Positions 18,042 to 28,753 of a stretch of DNA of 64,000 bases are shown piece after piece. Source of the stretch: Deltaproteobacteria bacterium. Lineage in GTDB: Bacteria; Myxococcota_A; UBA9042; PHBI01; JACKFB01. The notes under the pieces are model-generated. The model was not told the DNA's origin, made no database searches, and saw only the letters and a list, made by a program, of their open reading frames with translations. The DNA lies in NCBI GenBank assembly GCA_020632695.1, contig JACKFB010000003.1:310001-374000 (forward strand), in the 5' to 3' direction. Position 1 is the stretch's first letter, and every line of letters starts with the position of its first letter. The position numbers and the translations under genes were made by a program.

Positions 18042-18274
18042 GGGGACTCCCTGGGGTTCATCGAGGGGGCGGGCCGCCCGCGGTCGAGACTCAGTCGTAT
18101 AGGCGTGGCCTCGCGCCGAGGTCAAACGCCCGGCTGCGGCCAGCACGGCGAGACCGGCTCGACGGCGCACCGCCGCGGCTATTCAGCGGGCGGGCGGCGT
18201 GGACCTCCACCTTGCAGTCGGTCGCGCGCGTGGCCATAGTCCCCGCCGACACTCCAGCGGGATGGAGAGGGTGC

Positions 18275-18505
18275 ATGGGACGGCAGATGCGGGCAGCGGC
18301 CGTGGCGGCGCTCCTGACGGGCGCGATGGTCCTCGGCGGCTGCCAGACGACGCGCTACTACGAGCGCGCGCGCCTCGTCGATCGCGCCATGGACTTCGAC
18401 GGGGGCAGCGGCCTCGTCTACATCCGCAACAAGATCGAAGCGGCGCGAGAGGGCGGCTTCGGTGGCTTCGGCGCCAGCGCGGCCGGCGGGTGCGGGTGCC
18501 AGTAG
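18275..18505 (+). CDS. DUF4266 small lipoprotein
   Basis: The 76-residue product has a lipobox (MVLGGC, C23), then YYERARLVDRAMDFD, the hallmark of DUF4266, and ends with a glycine-rich tail GGFGGFGASAAGGCGCQ holding Cys 73 and 75. DUF4266 genes are known to sit beside DUF3570, thioredoxin-like and ApbE genes, as here. The mature protein is only about 54 residues; the two tail Cys could bind a metal, form a disulfide or take a cofactor. The stop overlaps the start of the DUF3570 gene. Confidence 0.9.
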   Translation: MGRQMRAAAVAALLTGAMVLGGCQTTRYYERARLVDRAMDFDGGSGLVYIRNKIEAAREGGFGGFGASAAGGCGCQ

Positions 18506-19641
18506 GGAGCGCCCCGGGCCTGGCGACGCGCATCGCCGTCGTCGCGTTGCTCCTCTCGGCCGCCGGGGCCGGCAGGGCGGCGCCAGCGGGCGATCAGCAC
18601 GTCACCATCGATCTCTACGCCTTCTCGCAGGGCGACGAGCGCGGGAACCCGCTGAAGGCCGAGGGCTTCGAGTACGGCGCGATGCGGGTCGACATGAAGA
18701 TGCGCATGACCCCGGCGGTGGCCTTCCGCTTCAACGCCTCCGTGGCCCGGCTGCGCAACGACGACCCCCAGCGCGTGCCGGCCAGCATCGAGAACGCCCG
18801 CATGACCGCGGCCTCGGCCGAGATCCTCACGCTCGACTCGAGCATCGGGCTGGACATCGACCCGAAGGACAGCCCCTGGCACATCCGGCCGTCGGGCTAC
18901 TACCACCACCAGAACGACTTCGTGTCCTCGGGCGGCGACCTCGCCGTCGAGCGCGAGTTCGCCGGCGGCGACACCGTGCTCGGCGTGACCTACAGCTTCC
19001 GCATCGCCTCGCCGCTGCTCCGTCGCTGGAGCGGTCGCAACGACGGCCGCGACATCTCGGTGGCCAACAACCTGCTGCTGGGCTGGACCCAGGTCCTGTC
19101 GCCCTCGTGGGTGCTGGCCCTGAGCGCGCAGGTGACCCGGCAGTCCGGCTGGCTCGGCGAGAGCTACAACTTCGTCGCCCTCTTCAACGATGCGGGCGCG
19201 CCGGTGAAGCTGGTCGACGAGGTGCTCCCCCGCAAGCGCCACCGCGTGCAGGTCAACGGCCGCCTCCGCTACACGCCCCGTCAGGGCCTGGTGCTGGGCC
19301 TCGACGCCAGCGGCTACCTCGACGACTGGTCGGTGGCCCAGCTCGCCGTCGAGCCCAGCCTCGAGGTGCCGCTCTCCCGCACCATCCGCTGGCGCTTCTG
19401 GTATCGGCTGGCCTGGCAGGGGGCCTCGCGCTACTTCGATTCGCGGCCCCTGGCCGAGACGCGCTACCGCACCCAGGACCCCGATCTCGGCAGCTTCCTG
19501 ATGCACAGCCCGGGCACGATGCTGACGCTGCCCTTCGGCGAGGAGCGGATCTGGCTGACCCGCCTCGGGCTCTACGGCTTCGTGCGCAACGATGGCATCT
19601 ACGGCCTCGGCGCCGACCTCAGCCTGGGGATGGAGTGGTGA
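18496..19641 (+). CDS. DUF3570 outer-membrane beta-barrel-like protein
   Basis: No ATG is near the N-terminus; GTG at 18496 (or 18490), overlapping the DUF4266 stop, gives a signal peptide (IAVVALLLSAAGAGRAA). The remaining 350 residues match DUF3570: YAFSQGDERGNPLKAEGFEYGAMR, long runs of alternating polar and hydrophobic residues as in a beta barrel, and an aromatic C-terminal residue (LGADLSLGMEW) typical of outer-membrane proteins. Likely exports or holds the redox lipoprotein partners at the outer membrane. Its TGA overlaps the next ATG by one base. Confidence 0.88.
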   Translation: MPVGSAPGLATRIAVVALLLSAAGAGRAAPAGDQHVTIDLYAFSQGDERGNPLKAEGFEYGAMRVDMKMRMTPAVAFRFNASVARLRNDDPQRVPASIENARMTAASAEILTLDSSIGLDIDPKDSPWHIRPSGYYHHQNDFVSSGGDLAVEREFAGGDTVLGVTYSFRIASPLLRRWSGRNDGRDISVANNLLLGWTQVLSPSWVLALSAQVTRQSGWLGESYNFVALFNDAGAPVKLVDEVLPRKRHRVQVNGRLRYTPRQGLVLGLDASGYLDDWSVAQLAVEPSLEVPLSRTIRWRFWYRLAWQGASRYFDSRPLAETRYRTQDPDLGSFLMHSPGTMLTLPFGEERIWLTRLGLYGFVRNDGIYGLGADLSLGMEW

Positions 19642-21089
19642 TGCGTGGTCTCTGTCTGGTCGCCGCGCTGGCGACGCTCGTGGCCTTCGCCCCGGCCTGT
19701 GCCCCGGCGGGCCCGTCCCTGCGCGATCCCGCCGCCACCGGTGCGGACGCCACCAGCGCCCGCCGCCTCGACGGCACGACGGTCGCCTGGGACGACGCGC
19801 TGTCGGGGCCGCGCGACAAGCTGCTGGTGTTCATGACGCTCTGGTGCAAGCCCTGCAAGGCCGAGCAGCCCGCCGTCGAGGCCTGGGCGCGCGCCCACGC
19901 CGACAGCTTCGACACCCTGGTGGTCGTCAGCGGCAGCCCGCTCGAGCACGTCCAGCAGATGGTGCGCGACCGCCACGTCGCCCTCGACGACGTGACCGTG
20001 TGGGTGGACTCCGCGGGAACCGTCGCCGCGCGCTACGGCATCAGCGCCACGCCCACGCTGCTCTGGACCAGCCCGGACGGACGCGTCCGAGGCACCTGGA
20101 ACCACATCGACGCGGTCTCGGTCGAGCCCGGGGCGCCCTCGGCCGGTGGGCCTCCGGCCGAGCCCGTCACCGACAGCGGCCACGAGCTGGGGACCTCCTA
20201 CGACGTGGTCGTGTGGGCGGACGCCGCCCGGCGCACCGACGTGGAGAGTGACCTCGCGTCCGGCCGCGCCCTGGTGCACGCGCTGGACGAGCGCCTGTCC
20301 GAGTGGCGCCCCGACAGCGAGGTCAGCCGCGTCAACCGCCTCGCCGCCTCCGGCCCGGTGCCCCTGGCGCCCGACCTCCGCCAGCTCCTGTCCGGGGCGC
20401 GCCAGGTCTCGGAGGTCACCGCCGGCGCCTTCGACATCACCTGGCGGCCGCTGGGCGACCTGTGGCGTGATGCCATGGTGCAGGGCGTCTCGCCCCGCCC
20501 CGAGGCCCTGGCCGAGGTGCTCGCCGCCGTCGGCTACCGCCACGTCCACCTCGACGACCGCGGCGTGGCCTTCGACCACCCGGCCACGCGCATCGGCGTC
20601 GCCGGCGTCGCCAAGGGCTGGATCATCGACGCCCTGTGGCGCCACCTGCGGGAACGCGGCTGGGAGGACCTGATCGTCAACATCGGCGGCGACATCCGCA
20701 CCAGCGGGCGCCAGGGCGATGGCGCGCCCCAGGTCTTCCGCATCGCCGACCCCTGGCATCCTGGCGAGGTGGTCACCTCCATCGAGGTCGAGGACACCGC
20801 CATCGCCACCTCGGGCAACTACGCCCGGGTGCGCGAGGTGGCCGGCGAGCCCATCGGACACATCCTGGACCCGCGGACGGGGCGACCGCCGGCCTTCGAC
20901 GGCTCGGTCACCGTGCTGACCCGCGACGCGGCGATGGCGGATGCGCTGGCCACGGGGCTCTTCGTGATGGGTCCCGACGCGGGGCTGGCGCTGGCGCGGC
21001 AGACGCCCGGGCTGGAGGTGATCTACGTGACGCGCTCGGCGCTGCGCAGCACGCTCTCCGAGGTGGACGGCCGGCCGCTGCCGCTCTGA
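19641..21089 (+). CDS. thioredoxin-like domain fused to ApbE FAD:protein FMN transferase, lipoprotein
   Basis: The 482-residue product has a lipobox (FAPAC, C20), a TlpA/thioredoxin domain with the redox pair C69-K-P-C72, and from about residue 185 an ApbE domain: GTSYDVVVW, the FAD/Mg region AFDITWRPLGDLW, GVAGVAKGWIIDAL, NIGGDIRTSG, SGNYARVREV and GHILDPRTGRP. ApbE moves FMN from FAD to Ser/Thr on exported proteins. In related clusters the two domains are usually separate genes; here they are one chain. The likely substrate is in the same operon or pathway, but I see no [DS]GA[ST]AT flavinylation motif in the window. Confidence 0.92.
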   Translation: MRGLCLVAALATLVAFAPACAPAGPSLRDPAATGADATSARRLDGTTVAWDDALSGPRDKLLVFMTLWCKPCKAEQPAVEAWARAHADSFDTLVVVSGSPLEHVQQMVRDRHVALDDVTVWVDSAGTVAARYGISATPTLLWTSPDGRVRGTWNHIDAVSVEPGAPSAGGPPAEPVTDSGHELGTSYDVVVWADAARRTDVESDLASGRALVHALDERLSEWRPDSEVSRVNRLAASGPVPLAPDLRQLLSGARQVSEVTAGAFDITWRPLGDLWRDAMVQGVSPRPEALAEVLAAVGYRHVHLDDRGVAFDHPATRIGVAGVAKGWIIDALWRHLRERGWEDLIVNIGGDIRTSGRQGDGAPQVFRIADPWHPGEVVTSIEVEDTAIATSGNYARVREVAGEPIGHILDPRTGRPPAFDGSVTVLTRDAAMADALATGLFVMGPDAGLALARQTPGLEVIYVTRSALRSTLSEVDGRPLPL

Positions 21090-21187
21090 CGCGGGCTGCC
21101 GGTTGGCCTGGCCAGCGCCCGGGCCACGGCGCGCAAGTCCCTGGAAGGAAAGGCGTCAGTCACCCGGCTGGAGGATGTCGGGAAACC

Positions 21188-21259
21188 GGGTCGCGCTCGG
21201 GCCGGGTCGCGCTCGGGCCGGGTAGGCCGGGTCGCGCTCGGGCCGGGTCGCGCTCAGGC
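21188..21259. repeat. tandem repeat, 16-bp unit
   Basis: Four copies of GGGTCGCGCTCGGGCC, with a 9-bp partial unit (GGGTAGGCC) after the second and one base change in the last. The array runs into the 3' end of the response-regulator gene and covers its stop codon at 21254. It may act as a transcription end or be a slippage product. Confidence 0.75.
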
Positions 21260-21688
21260 GGCGGCACTGTGGCGGCCCTCGGAGGGGCGCGCGCGCCTCG
21301 GGCCGCCCAGCGCCTCGGCCACGGCGTCGAGGATGACGGCCAGGCGGAAGGGCTTCTCGATGACCTCCATCGTCAGCCCGCGGTCGCGGAGCGCGTCGCG
21401 GGCGTCCGCTGCGCGCGCCGACATCAGCAGCATGGGCAGGGAGTGCCAATGCCGCGCGACCTGTGACGCCAATGTCACACCATCGACCCGGGGCATGTGC
21501 ACGTCGGCGAGGACCAGATCGATGGCGTCGTGGTCGGCGGCCAGCCGCTCGAGCGCCTCGGCGCCGTCGACGGCCTCGAGGACCTCGTAGCCCCCGTGCT
21601 CCAGGATGCTGCGGGTGATCCGGCGAACCGAGGGCTCGTCCTCGACGACGAGGACGCGTGGCTTCGCGGCGATGATGTGAACGGTCAT
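21254..21688 (-). CDS. single-domain response regulator
   Basis: The 144-residue product from the ATG at 21688 is a CheY-like receiver: acidic pair E16/D17 (VVEDEPS), phospho-acceptor D62 in LVLADVHMPRVDG, the switch Ser/Thr position in MLLMSARA and K112 in EKPF. No output domain follows, only a short Arg/Ser/Ala tail. It probably works in a phosphorelay or motor-type interaction. The ORF upstream to 21895 is not supported. No histidine kinase is adjacent. Confidence 0.87.
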   Translation of the reverse strand: MTVHIIAAKPRVLVVEDEPSVRRITRSILEHGGYEVLEAVDGAEALERLAADHDAIDLVLADVHMPRVDGVTLASQVARHWHSLPMLLMSARAADARDALRDRGLTMEVIEKPFRLAVILDAVAEALGGPRRARPSEGRHSAAA

Positions 21689-21821
21689 GGGGTTCTCCGA
21701 GCGTGCGGGCGGATGGAGTGCCCGCGGGGCCGACAGCTGCGGTACGGGGTCACCTTGCAGGTGGCGTACCAACCGCCGTCGCCCTCTCATGGCAGGACAG
21801 GGCAGAGGAGCAACGCGAGCC

Positions 21822-22304
21822 TCAGTAGGGAATTCCCGCGCGGCGGTAGACGAAGTGGACCAGCCAGGCCGGCCCGATGAGGAGAAACTGCACATCCTTG
21901 AAGAATGAGGGCTTCTTCCCCTCGATCTTGTGGCCGACGAACTGCACGGCCCAGGACACGGCGAAGAGCACGACCGAGAGCAGCCACAGCGGGACCGCTT
22001 CGGCCTGATCCACCAGCAGGTTCCCCCAGACGATGGCGCCGCAGAGCAGCAGCATCCCGGGGAAGAGGCGCAGGGACAGGCGGGCGTAGAAGGCCAGGGC
22101 CACGAGCATGCCCAGGGTGCCCCAGTTGAGCAGCGGCTCGGCGGCGCCAGGGAGGACGCCGGCCAGGGGGCCGCGGGGGATCGACCAGAGCAGCCCGATC
22201 GTGCTGAAGAAGATCAGCGGCACGCAGATCCAGTGGATGAGCTTGTTCGTGGGGTTCCGGTGGCTGTCGCCGTACTCGTCGAACCACGCCTGGGCGGTCT
22301 TCAT
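21822..22304 (-). CDS. Mpo1/DUF962 family membrane protein
   Basis: The 160-residue product has four hydrophobic helices and the family hallmarks: an N-terminal SHRNPTNKLIHWICVPLI with two histidines and a C-terminal FVGHKIEGKKPSFFKDVQFLLIGP. Yeast Mpo1 is an Fe(II)-dependent dioxygenase that shortens 2-hydroxy fatty acids (alpha-oxidation of phytosphingosine); bacterial members are presumed similar and keep the histidines. Single gene. Confidence 0.9.
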   Translation of the reverse strand: MKTAQAWFDEYGDSHRNPTNKLIHWICVPLIFFSTIGLLWSIPRGPLAGVLPGAAEPLLNWGTLGMLVALAFYARLSLRLFPGMLLLCGAIVWGNLLVDQAEAVPLWLLSVVLFAVSWAVQFVGHKIEGKKPSFFKDVQFLLIGPAWLVHFVYRRAGIPY

Positions 22305-22697
22305 CGCCGCGTCCTCCTGTCACGCCGAGGTGATCGCCACGTGACCCGGAGTGCGTACCGCATCTGACGCACCGCGTCACGCAAGAAAAGCACCGAGATC
22401 GCACGTGATCGATACCGGCGGCGGGCGTGGGTGACCCGCTCGCGTCAGGGCGCGGGGCCGCGGGCCCGGTGGCCCGGCCGTAGACGAGGTCCCCGAGCGG
22501 GGAAGGGCCGATGGTCGCGCTCGGACCGAGGCAGGGGCTCCCGCACGCCGGGCGTGCCGTGCGGCCCTGGCACGCTCGGGGCGGACTGGCTTGGACGGAC
22601 GCCTCGCCGGGGTCTATCGTCCGCAGTGGCGGGTCCGAGTGCCTTCCGAGGCCCGGCGCCGCCCCTCCCCGACGTGACCCAGACCCAGGAGCTCCCC
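22305..22697. other. intergenic stretch, possible dps promoter
   Basis: 393 bp between the Mpo1-like gene and dps. I see no supported gene. TTGGAC at 22591 and TATCGT at 22615, 18 bp apart, could be the dps promoter (start about 22627, 70 bp before the ATG). The rest is GC-rich without repeats I can recognise. Confidence 0.3.
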
Positions 22698-23168
22698 ATG
22701 AAGATCGACATCGGCATCACCGAGACGGGCCGCCACGCGCTGGTCGAGCCGCTCTCGCGCCTGCTGGCCGACACCTACACGGTCTATCTCAAGACCCACA
22801 ACTTCCACTGGAACGTCACCGGGCCGATGTTCACGACCCTGCACAACCTCTTCATGGCGCAGTACACCGAGCTCTCGCTGGCCGTCGACGAGATCGCCGA
22901 GCGCATCCGCGCGCTGGGTGCCCCCGCGCCGGGCTCCTACGCCGACTTCGCCCGCCTCTCGACCGTGCGCGACGCCGAGGGCGTGCCCCGCGCCCAGGAC
23001 ATGATCACCACCCTGGTGGCCGACCACGGCACCCTGGTGGCCACCGCGCGCGGCGTGGTGGAGGCGGCCGAGGCCGCCGGCGACATCGTCTCGGTGGACC
23101 TGGCCACGCGGCGCACCGACGTCTCGCAGAAGGCGGCCTGGATGCTGCGCAGCCACCTGGAGGGGTGA
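22698..23168 (+). CDS. dps: Dps family iron-storage/DNA-protection ferritin
   Basis: The 156-residue product has the Dps four-helix pattern: KTHNFHWNVTGPMFTTLH and LAVDEIAERIRALG. The inter-subunit ferroxidase ligands fall at the family spacing: H37, H49, D64 and E68. Dps forms 12-mers that oxidise and store iron with H2O2 and so protect DNA. The ATG at 22698 follows GGAG. No long Lys-rich DNA-binding tail is present. Near the DUF3565 gene. Confidence 0.93.
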   Translation: MKIDIGITETGRHALVEPLSRLLADTYTVYLKTHNFHWNVTGPMFTTLHNLFMAQYTELSLAVDEIAERIRALGAPAPGSYADFARLSTVRDAEGVPRAQDMITTLVADHGTLVATARGVVEAAEAAGDIVSVDLATRRTDVSQKAAWMLRSHLEG

Positions 23169-23186
23169 GGGCGCGGCCGCTCCTGG

Positions 23187-23390
23187 TCACGGGTCGGGCG
23201 GTTCGCCGTCGTCGCAGCGCACGCACTCCAGCGTGGTGCCGAGGTGCTCGCGCCGCCCGTCCTCGTCCAGGACCCAGGCGCGGTTCTGGAAGGGCGGCCG
23301 GTGGCGCACGTGCTGGCGATGGCCGCACTCCAGCAGCGCGACCGGATCGCCCTCCTCGTCGACCGAATAACCGATGATGCGCTGCTTCAG
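23187..23390 (-). CDS. DUF3565 small protein, apparent CTG start
   Basis: On the minus strand a 67-residue frame reads KQRIIGYSVDEEG, then ECGHRQHVRHRPPF, NRAWVLDEDGRREHLG and ends ECVRCDDGEPPDP. This is the complete DUF3565 pattern with the conserved CGHxQHVRH motif and C-terminal CxxC, suggesting a metal-binding fold. There is no ATG or GTG between the upstream in-frame stop (23439-23441) and the homologous start; the codon at the expected Met position is CTG (23388-23390). That codon is inside the left arm of an inverted repeat, so the native start may have been lost by insertion. Treat as gene with odd start or a recently damaged gene. Confidence 0.8.
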   Translation of the reverse strand: MKQRIIGYSVDEEGDPVALLECGHRQHVRHRPPFQNRAWVLDEDGRREHLGTTLECVRCDDGEPPDP

Positions 23391-23548
23391 AGGGTGTTTC
23401 CGTATTCGGACCGAGCGGGGCGCGCCCGCGATGTCCTCTCAGCGGCTCGAGCGCAGAGGGCGCTCGCCGCGCTCGAGCGACCGAGGCGCTCGAGCTCCTG
23501 GAAGGCCATGAGCCAGCCACGCGACGGGAGAATACGCAAACACCCGCT
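23389..23548. repeat. 160-bp element with 19-bp imperfect terminal inverted repeats
   Basis: AGAGGGTGTTTCCGTATTC (23389-23407) is matched in inverse at 23530-23548 with 17 of 19 positions equal. The inside has no supported gene. Size and ends look like a MITE or relic of an insertion sequence. The left end sits exactly on the first codon of the DUF3565 gene. No target-site duplication could be confirmed by eye. Confidence 0.5.
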
Positions 23549-23662
23549 CATGCCGGCGCGACGACAGCGCGATGCGGCGGCCGTGGCACGGGCATCTCGG
23601 GGGGCAGAGACCCGCGCGGGAATCTGCTAGGCTCGGGTCATCGACCAGCCGGAGCACCCGTC

Positions 23663-25612
<1,950 letters not shown>

Positions 25613-25659
25613 CGCGGGCGGCTGGGTGCGGGGCGCCGAGGGCGCGAGGCGGGGTGCAG

Positions 25660-27753
25660 ATGCGTGGGTTCCTCGTCGGGGTGGCGGTGTCGGTCGCCGG
25701 GCTGTGGGCCTGCACGGATCAGCACGTGGAGTATGTGAAGGACAGCGGCGGGCGGGCCGACGCGGTGGTGCGGGCGGATCCGGGGGCGGACGCCGGGGCC
25801 GAGACCGGGGCCGAGACCGGGGCCGAGACCGGGGCCGAGGCCGGGGCCGAGACCGGGGCCGAGACCGGGGCGGAGGCCGGGGCCGAGGCCGGGGCCGAGA
25901 CCGGGGCCGAGACCGAGACCGGGGCCGAGACCGAGACTGGCGGCGAGACCGAGACTGGCGGCGAGACCGATTCGGGGCCGGGTTGTGACACATCGACGCC
26001 CGACCCGGTGGTTTGCGATGACGGAGACCCCTGCACCATCGACGTCGGGACCATCGACCCGGTCACCTGCGTGCTGAGCTGCGTGTCGACGCCCGTGGCC
26101 GATCCCGACGGCGACCCCGACGGGGACGGGCTGGGCACCTGCGCCGAGCTGTCCGATGGCACCGACTGGACCGACCCCCTCGTCCACAACGGGCTCATGG
26201 CCACCATCGGCCGGGCGCCGGACTTCGCGCTGGTCTGGCAGGGCGGCTGCGAGGCCCTGCCGGACGATTACGGCGCCCTGGTCGCCGAGGCCTTCGAGGG
26301 CTCCGAGCCCTCCATGCCCATCCGCGCCGGCTGGGACTACGAGGCCGCCGCCACGGCCGACTACAGCCACCCGAGCTACCCCTTCGACCCGCCCTTCACC
26401 TCGGCCGATCAGGTCGGCAGCTACGGCAGCTTCCAGCTCCTGCTCACCGGCGGCTTCAGCCTGGACGCGCCCGGCCGCGTCTGCCTGTCTGTCGACATCG
26501 GCGCTGGCGGCGCCGGCCCCGCCGACATCGCCGGGCGCAAGAACGGCTGCGCCCGCGTCTACCTGGACCCCGACCTCGAGCCGGCGCCCCTGGCCGAGAC
26601 GGGCTACGGCTCGGCAGCCAGCCCCGCCACCGGCTGCGCGACGCTCGAGGCCGGCCCGCACGCCGTCGCCTGGGTCATCCGCCACAACGAGGCCTACACC
26701 TACGCGCCGCGCTTCCATCCGCGCTGGTGCGTCTCCTCCGGCGCCGACTGCGTCCCCGACCAGCCCTTCGCCCAGGCGCAGCTCCGCTCGAGCGGGCTGA
26801 CCGTCGGCTGCGAGCCGGCGTGCGCGGGCAAGACCTGCGGCCCCGACGGCTGTGGTGGCGACTGCGGCACCTGCGAGTCCCCAGCCACCTGCACCGCCGC
26901 CGGTACCTGCCAGACCACCTGCGCGCCGGCGTGCCAGGGAAAGGTCTGCGGCCCCGACGGCTGCGGCGGCGACTGCGGCACCTGCGACGCCGGCGAGACC
27001 TGCGACGCCGGCGTCTGCCTGGGTACCGGCCCCGCCGTCTGCGGCGACGGGAAGCTCGGCGGCGGCGAAGCCTGCGACGACGGGAACACCGCCACCGAGA
27101 AGCCCCCCGACGTCGCGTCCCTGCCCGCCGGCGCCTGCATCTCCGACTGCTCCGTCGCCATGAAGACCTGCGGCAACGGCAGCTTCGAGCCCGCCCTCGG
27201 CGAGGAGTGCGACGACGGCAACGCCATCGACACCGACGCCTGCGACAGCTCCTGCATCACCAACACCTTCGACATCGGGTCGGCGTGCACCCAGAGCGTC
27301 GGCGAGAACGAGCCGAACTTCACCAGCGGCACCATCACCGGCTGCGACGAGGTCCCCGCCACCTTCGGCGGCTGCGCCCGCGGCTGCCTCCGCAGCATCC
27401 AGCCACCGCTTGGCGCCGCCTTCGTCAGCAACCCGGGCGGCTACTGCACCCTGGTCGCCACCAAGTGCGACGGGTCGGGGGTCATCTGCGGCAGCGCACC
27501 GAAGATGGGCGACTTCGCCACCTGCACGGCCTGCCCCGAGGGCTTCGTGCTGAGCGAGACGGCCACGGCGGTCGAAGCCATCGGCTTCAAGGCCACGATC
27601 ACCTCCCGCTCCTGCCTCCGTCCCTGCCAGACGCAGTCGGATTGTCGCTGGCGTCAGTGGGAGTCGCACTCGGATGTGAAGGCGTGGCGCAGCTATGTCT
27701 GCAAGGCGCTCCCGTCCACGGGCACGGCCAGGGTCTGCGTGCCGTCACCATGA
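25660..27753 (+). CDS. large Cys-rich lipoprotein with Glu-Thr-Gly-Ala repeat linker
   Basis: ATG at 25660 (GTG at 25654 also possible) gives 697 residues. A signal with lipobox GLWAC (C18) is followed by a linker of about 60 residues built of ETGA/EAGA units, an acidic Asp-rich part (DPDGDPDGDGLGTC, like thrombospondin-3 calcium repeats), a beta-rich middle domain, then two CGPDGCGGDCGTC modules and two DUF4215-type CDDGN repeats (GGGEACDDGN, LGEECDDGN), and a further Cys-rich end. The pattern is that of myxobacterial outer-surface proteins; disulfide-rich and probably outside the cell. Ligand unknown. Confidence 0.78.
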   Translation: MRGFLVGVAVSVAGLWACTDQHVEYVKDSGGRADAVVRADPGADAGAETGAETGAETGAEAGAETGAETGAEAGAEAGAETGAETETGAETETGGETETGGETDSGPGCDTSTPDPVVCDDGDPCTIDVGTIDPVTCVLSCVSTPVADPDGDPDGDGLGTCAELSDGTDWTDPLVHNGLMATIGRAPDFALVWQGGCEALPDDYGALVAEAFEGSEPSMPIRAGWDYEAAATADYSHPSYPFDPPFTSADQVGSYGSFQLLLTGGFSLDAPGRVCLSVDIGAGGAGPADIAGRKNGCARVYLDPDLEPAPLAETGYGSAASPATGCATLEAGPHAVAWVIRHNEAYTYAPRFHPRWCVSSGADCVPDQPFAQAQLRSSGLTVGCEPACAGKTCGPDGCGGDCGTCESPATCTAAGTCQTTCAPACQGKVCGPDGCGGDCGTCDAGETCDAGVCLGTGPAVCGDGKLGGGEACDDGNTATEKPPDVASLPAGACISDCSVAMKTCGNGSFEPALGEECDDGNAIDTDACDSSCITNTFDIGSACTQSVGENEPNFTSGTITGCDEVPATFGGCARGCLRSIQPPLGAAFVSNPGGYCTLVATKCDGSGVICGSAPKMGDFATCTACPEGFVLSETATAVEAIGFKATITSRSCLRPCQTQSDCRWRQWESHSDVKAWRSYVCKALPSTGTARVCVPSP
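25785..25972. repeat. tandem 12-bp repeat inside a lipoprotein gene
   Basis: About 15 units of GGGGCCGAGACC and close variants encode the ETGA/EAGA linker. The complement unit GGTCTCGGCCCC is the same motif seen in spacers at 50.8, 51.6 and 61.4 kb. Confidence 0.85.
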
Positions 27754-27929
27754 CCACCCGCGGCACCGTCGGCAGTGACGACCTGCGGCGCCCGACGGGC
27801 GGACGCGCTGCGCTCGTGCGCGCGCCTGCCTCGCCTGTCCGCCACGCCACGGCCGCCGGGTAGGGTCCAGCAACCCAGGGTCCCGCGGGCGTTCGGCGCG
27901 GCGCGCGCCCGTCGGGTGAGGAGATCTCC

Positions 27930-28592
27930 ATGTTCGCGGGTCACATCGGGGCGGCGCTCGTGGTGGGGCGGGCGGAGCGGCGAATCAACCTGGGCGCGCT
28001 CGTCCTGGCGGCGCTCTTGCTGGATGTCCTGCTCTGGTTCTTCATCCTCGTCGGCCTGGAGAGCGTCGTCATCCCGGCCGACTTCGCCCGCACGCACCAG
28101 CCGGCCTTCGACTTTCCCTGGTCGCACGGGCTGGTGGCCAGCCTCGTGTGGTCGGCCGGCGCCTTCGGAGCCGCCTGGATCGCCAGCGGGGCCGACCGGC
28201 GCCTCCGCCTGCGCGTCTCCGGCCTCGTCGCCGTGGCCGTATTCTCGCACTGGGTGCTCGACTTCCTCGTCCACGCCCCCGAGCTGCCGCTGCTCGGAGA
28301 CTCCTCGCCCAAGCTGGGCCTCGGCCTCTGGCAGTCCATGCCCGTCGCGCTCGCCGTCGAGTCTGCGCTCGTCGTCCTCGGTCTCGTCCTCTACCTCCCC
28401 CGCGCTGGCCTCAGCCGCGCCCGCTCGGTCGCGCTCGCGGCGCTGACGCTCGCCACCCTCGGCTTCACCATCGCCGGCATGACCGTCGCCCCGCCTCCCC
28501 CCTCGCCCCAGGCGATGGCAGGCAGCTCGCTGGTCACCATCGCCCTGACCGCGGCGCTCATCGCGTGGCTGGATCGTCGCGCCAGGAACTGA
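27930..28592 (+). CDS. inner-membrane protein, DUF457/YdjM-like
   Basis: The 220-residue product has six or seven membrane helices. Histidines and acidic residues sit at the places seen in the YdjM/DUF457 group of putative metal-dependent membrane hydrolases: AGHIGAAL near the start, FPWSHGL, and FSHWVLDFLVH. The substrate is unknown. ATG at 27930 follows GAGGAG. The 176 bp upstream hold nothing I recognise. Family assignment is tentative. Confidence 0.55.
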   Translation: MFAGHIGAALVVGRAERRINLGALVLAALLLDVLLWFFILVGLESVVIPADFARTHQPAFDFPWSHGLVASLVWSAGAFGAAWIASGADRRLRLRVSGLVAVAVFSHWVLDFLVHAPELPLLGDSSPKLGLGLWQSMPVALAVESALVVLGLVLYLPRAGLSRARSVALAALTLATLGFTIAGMTVAPPPPSPQAMAGSSLVTIALTAALIAWLDRRARN

Positions 28593-28753
28593 CCCCAACG
28601 CCGAAGAGCCGAGACGGTCCAGCAGGTTGGCCAGCAGGGGTGTGACCCTGGGGGAGACCCACGAATCGAGCCGCGATCGACGGGATGAGTGCCGCGGTGG
28701 CGTCGCTGGGCTGGGACTTCGTCGGTCGCACCGGCAAGAACGGTCTCCGCCGC

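Noticed and set aside
25785..25972. Possible CRISPR array
   Set aside because: Units are 12 bp, contiguous, in frame and without spacers; it is a coding tandem repeat.
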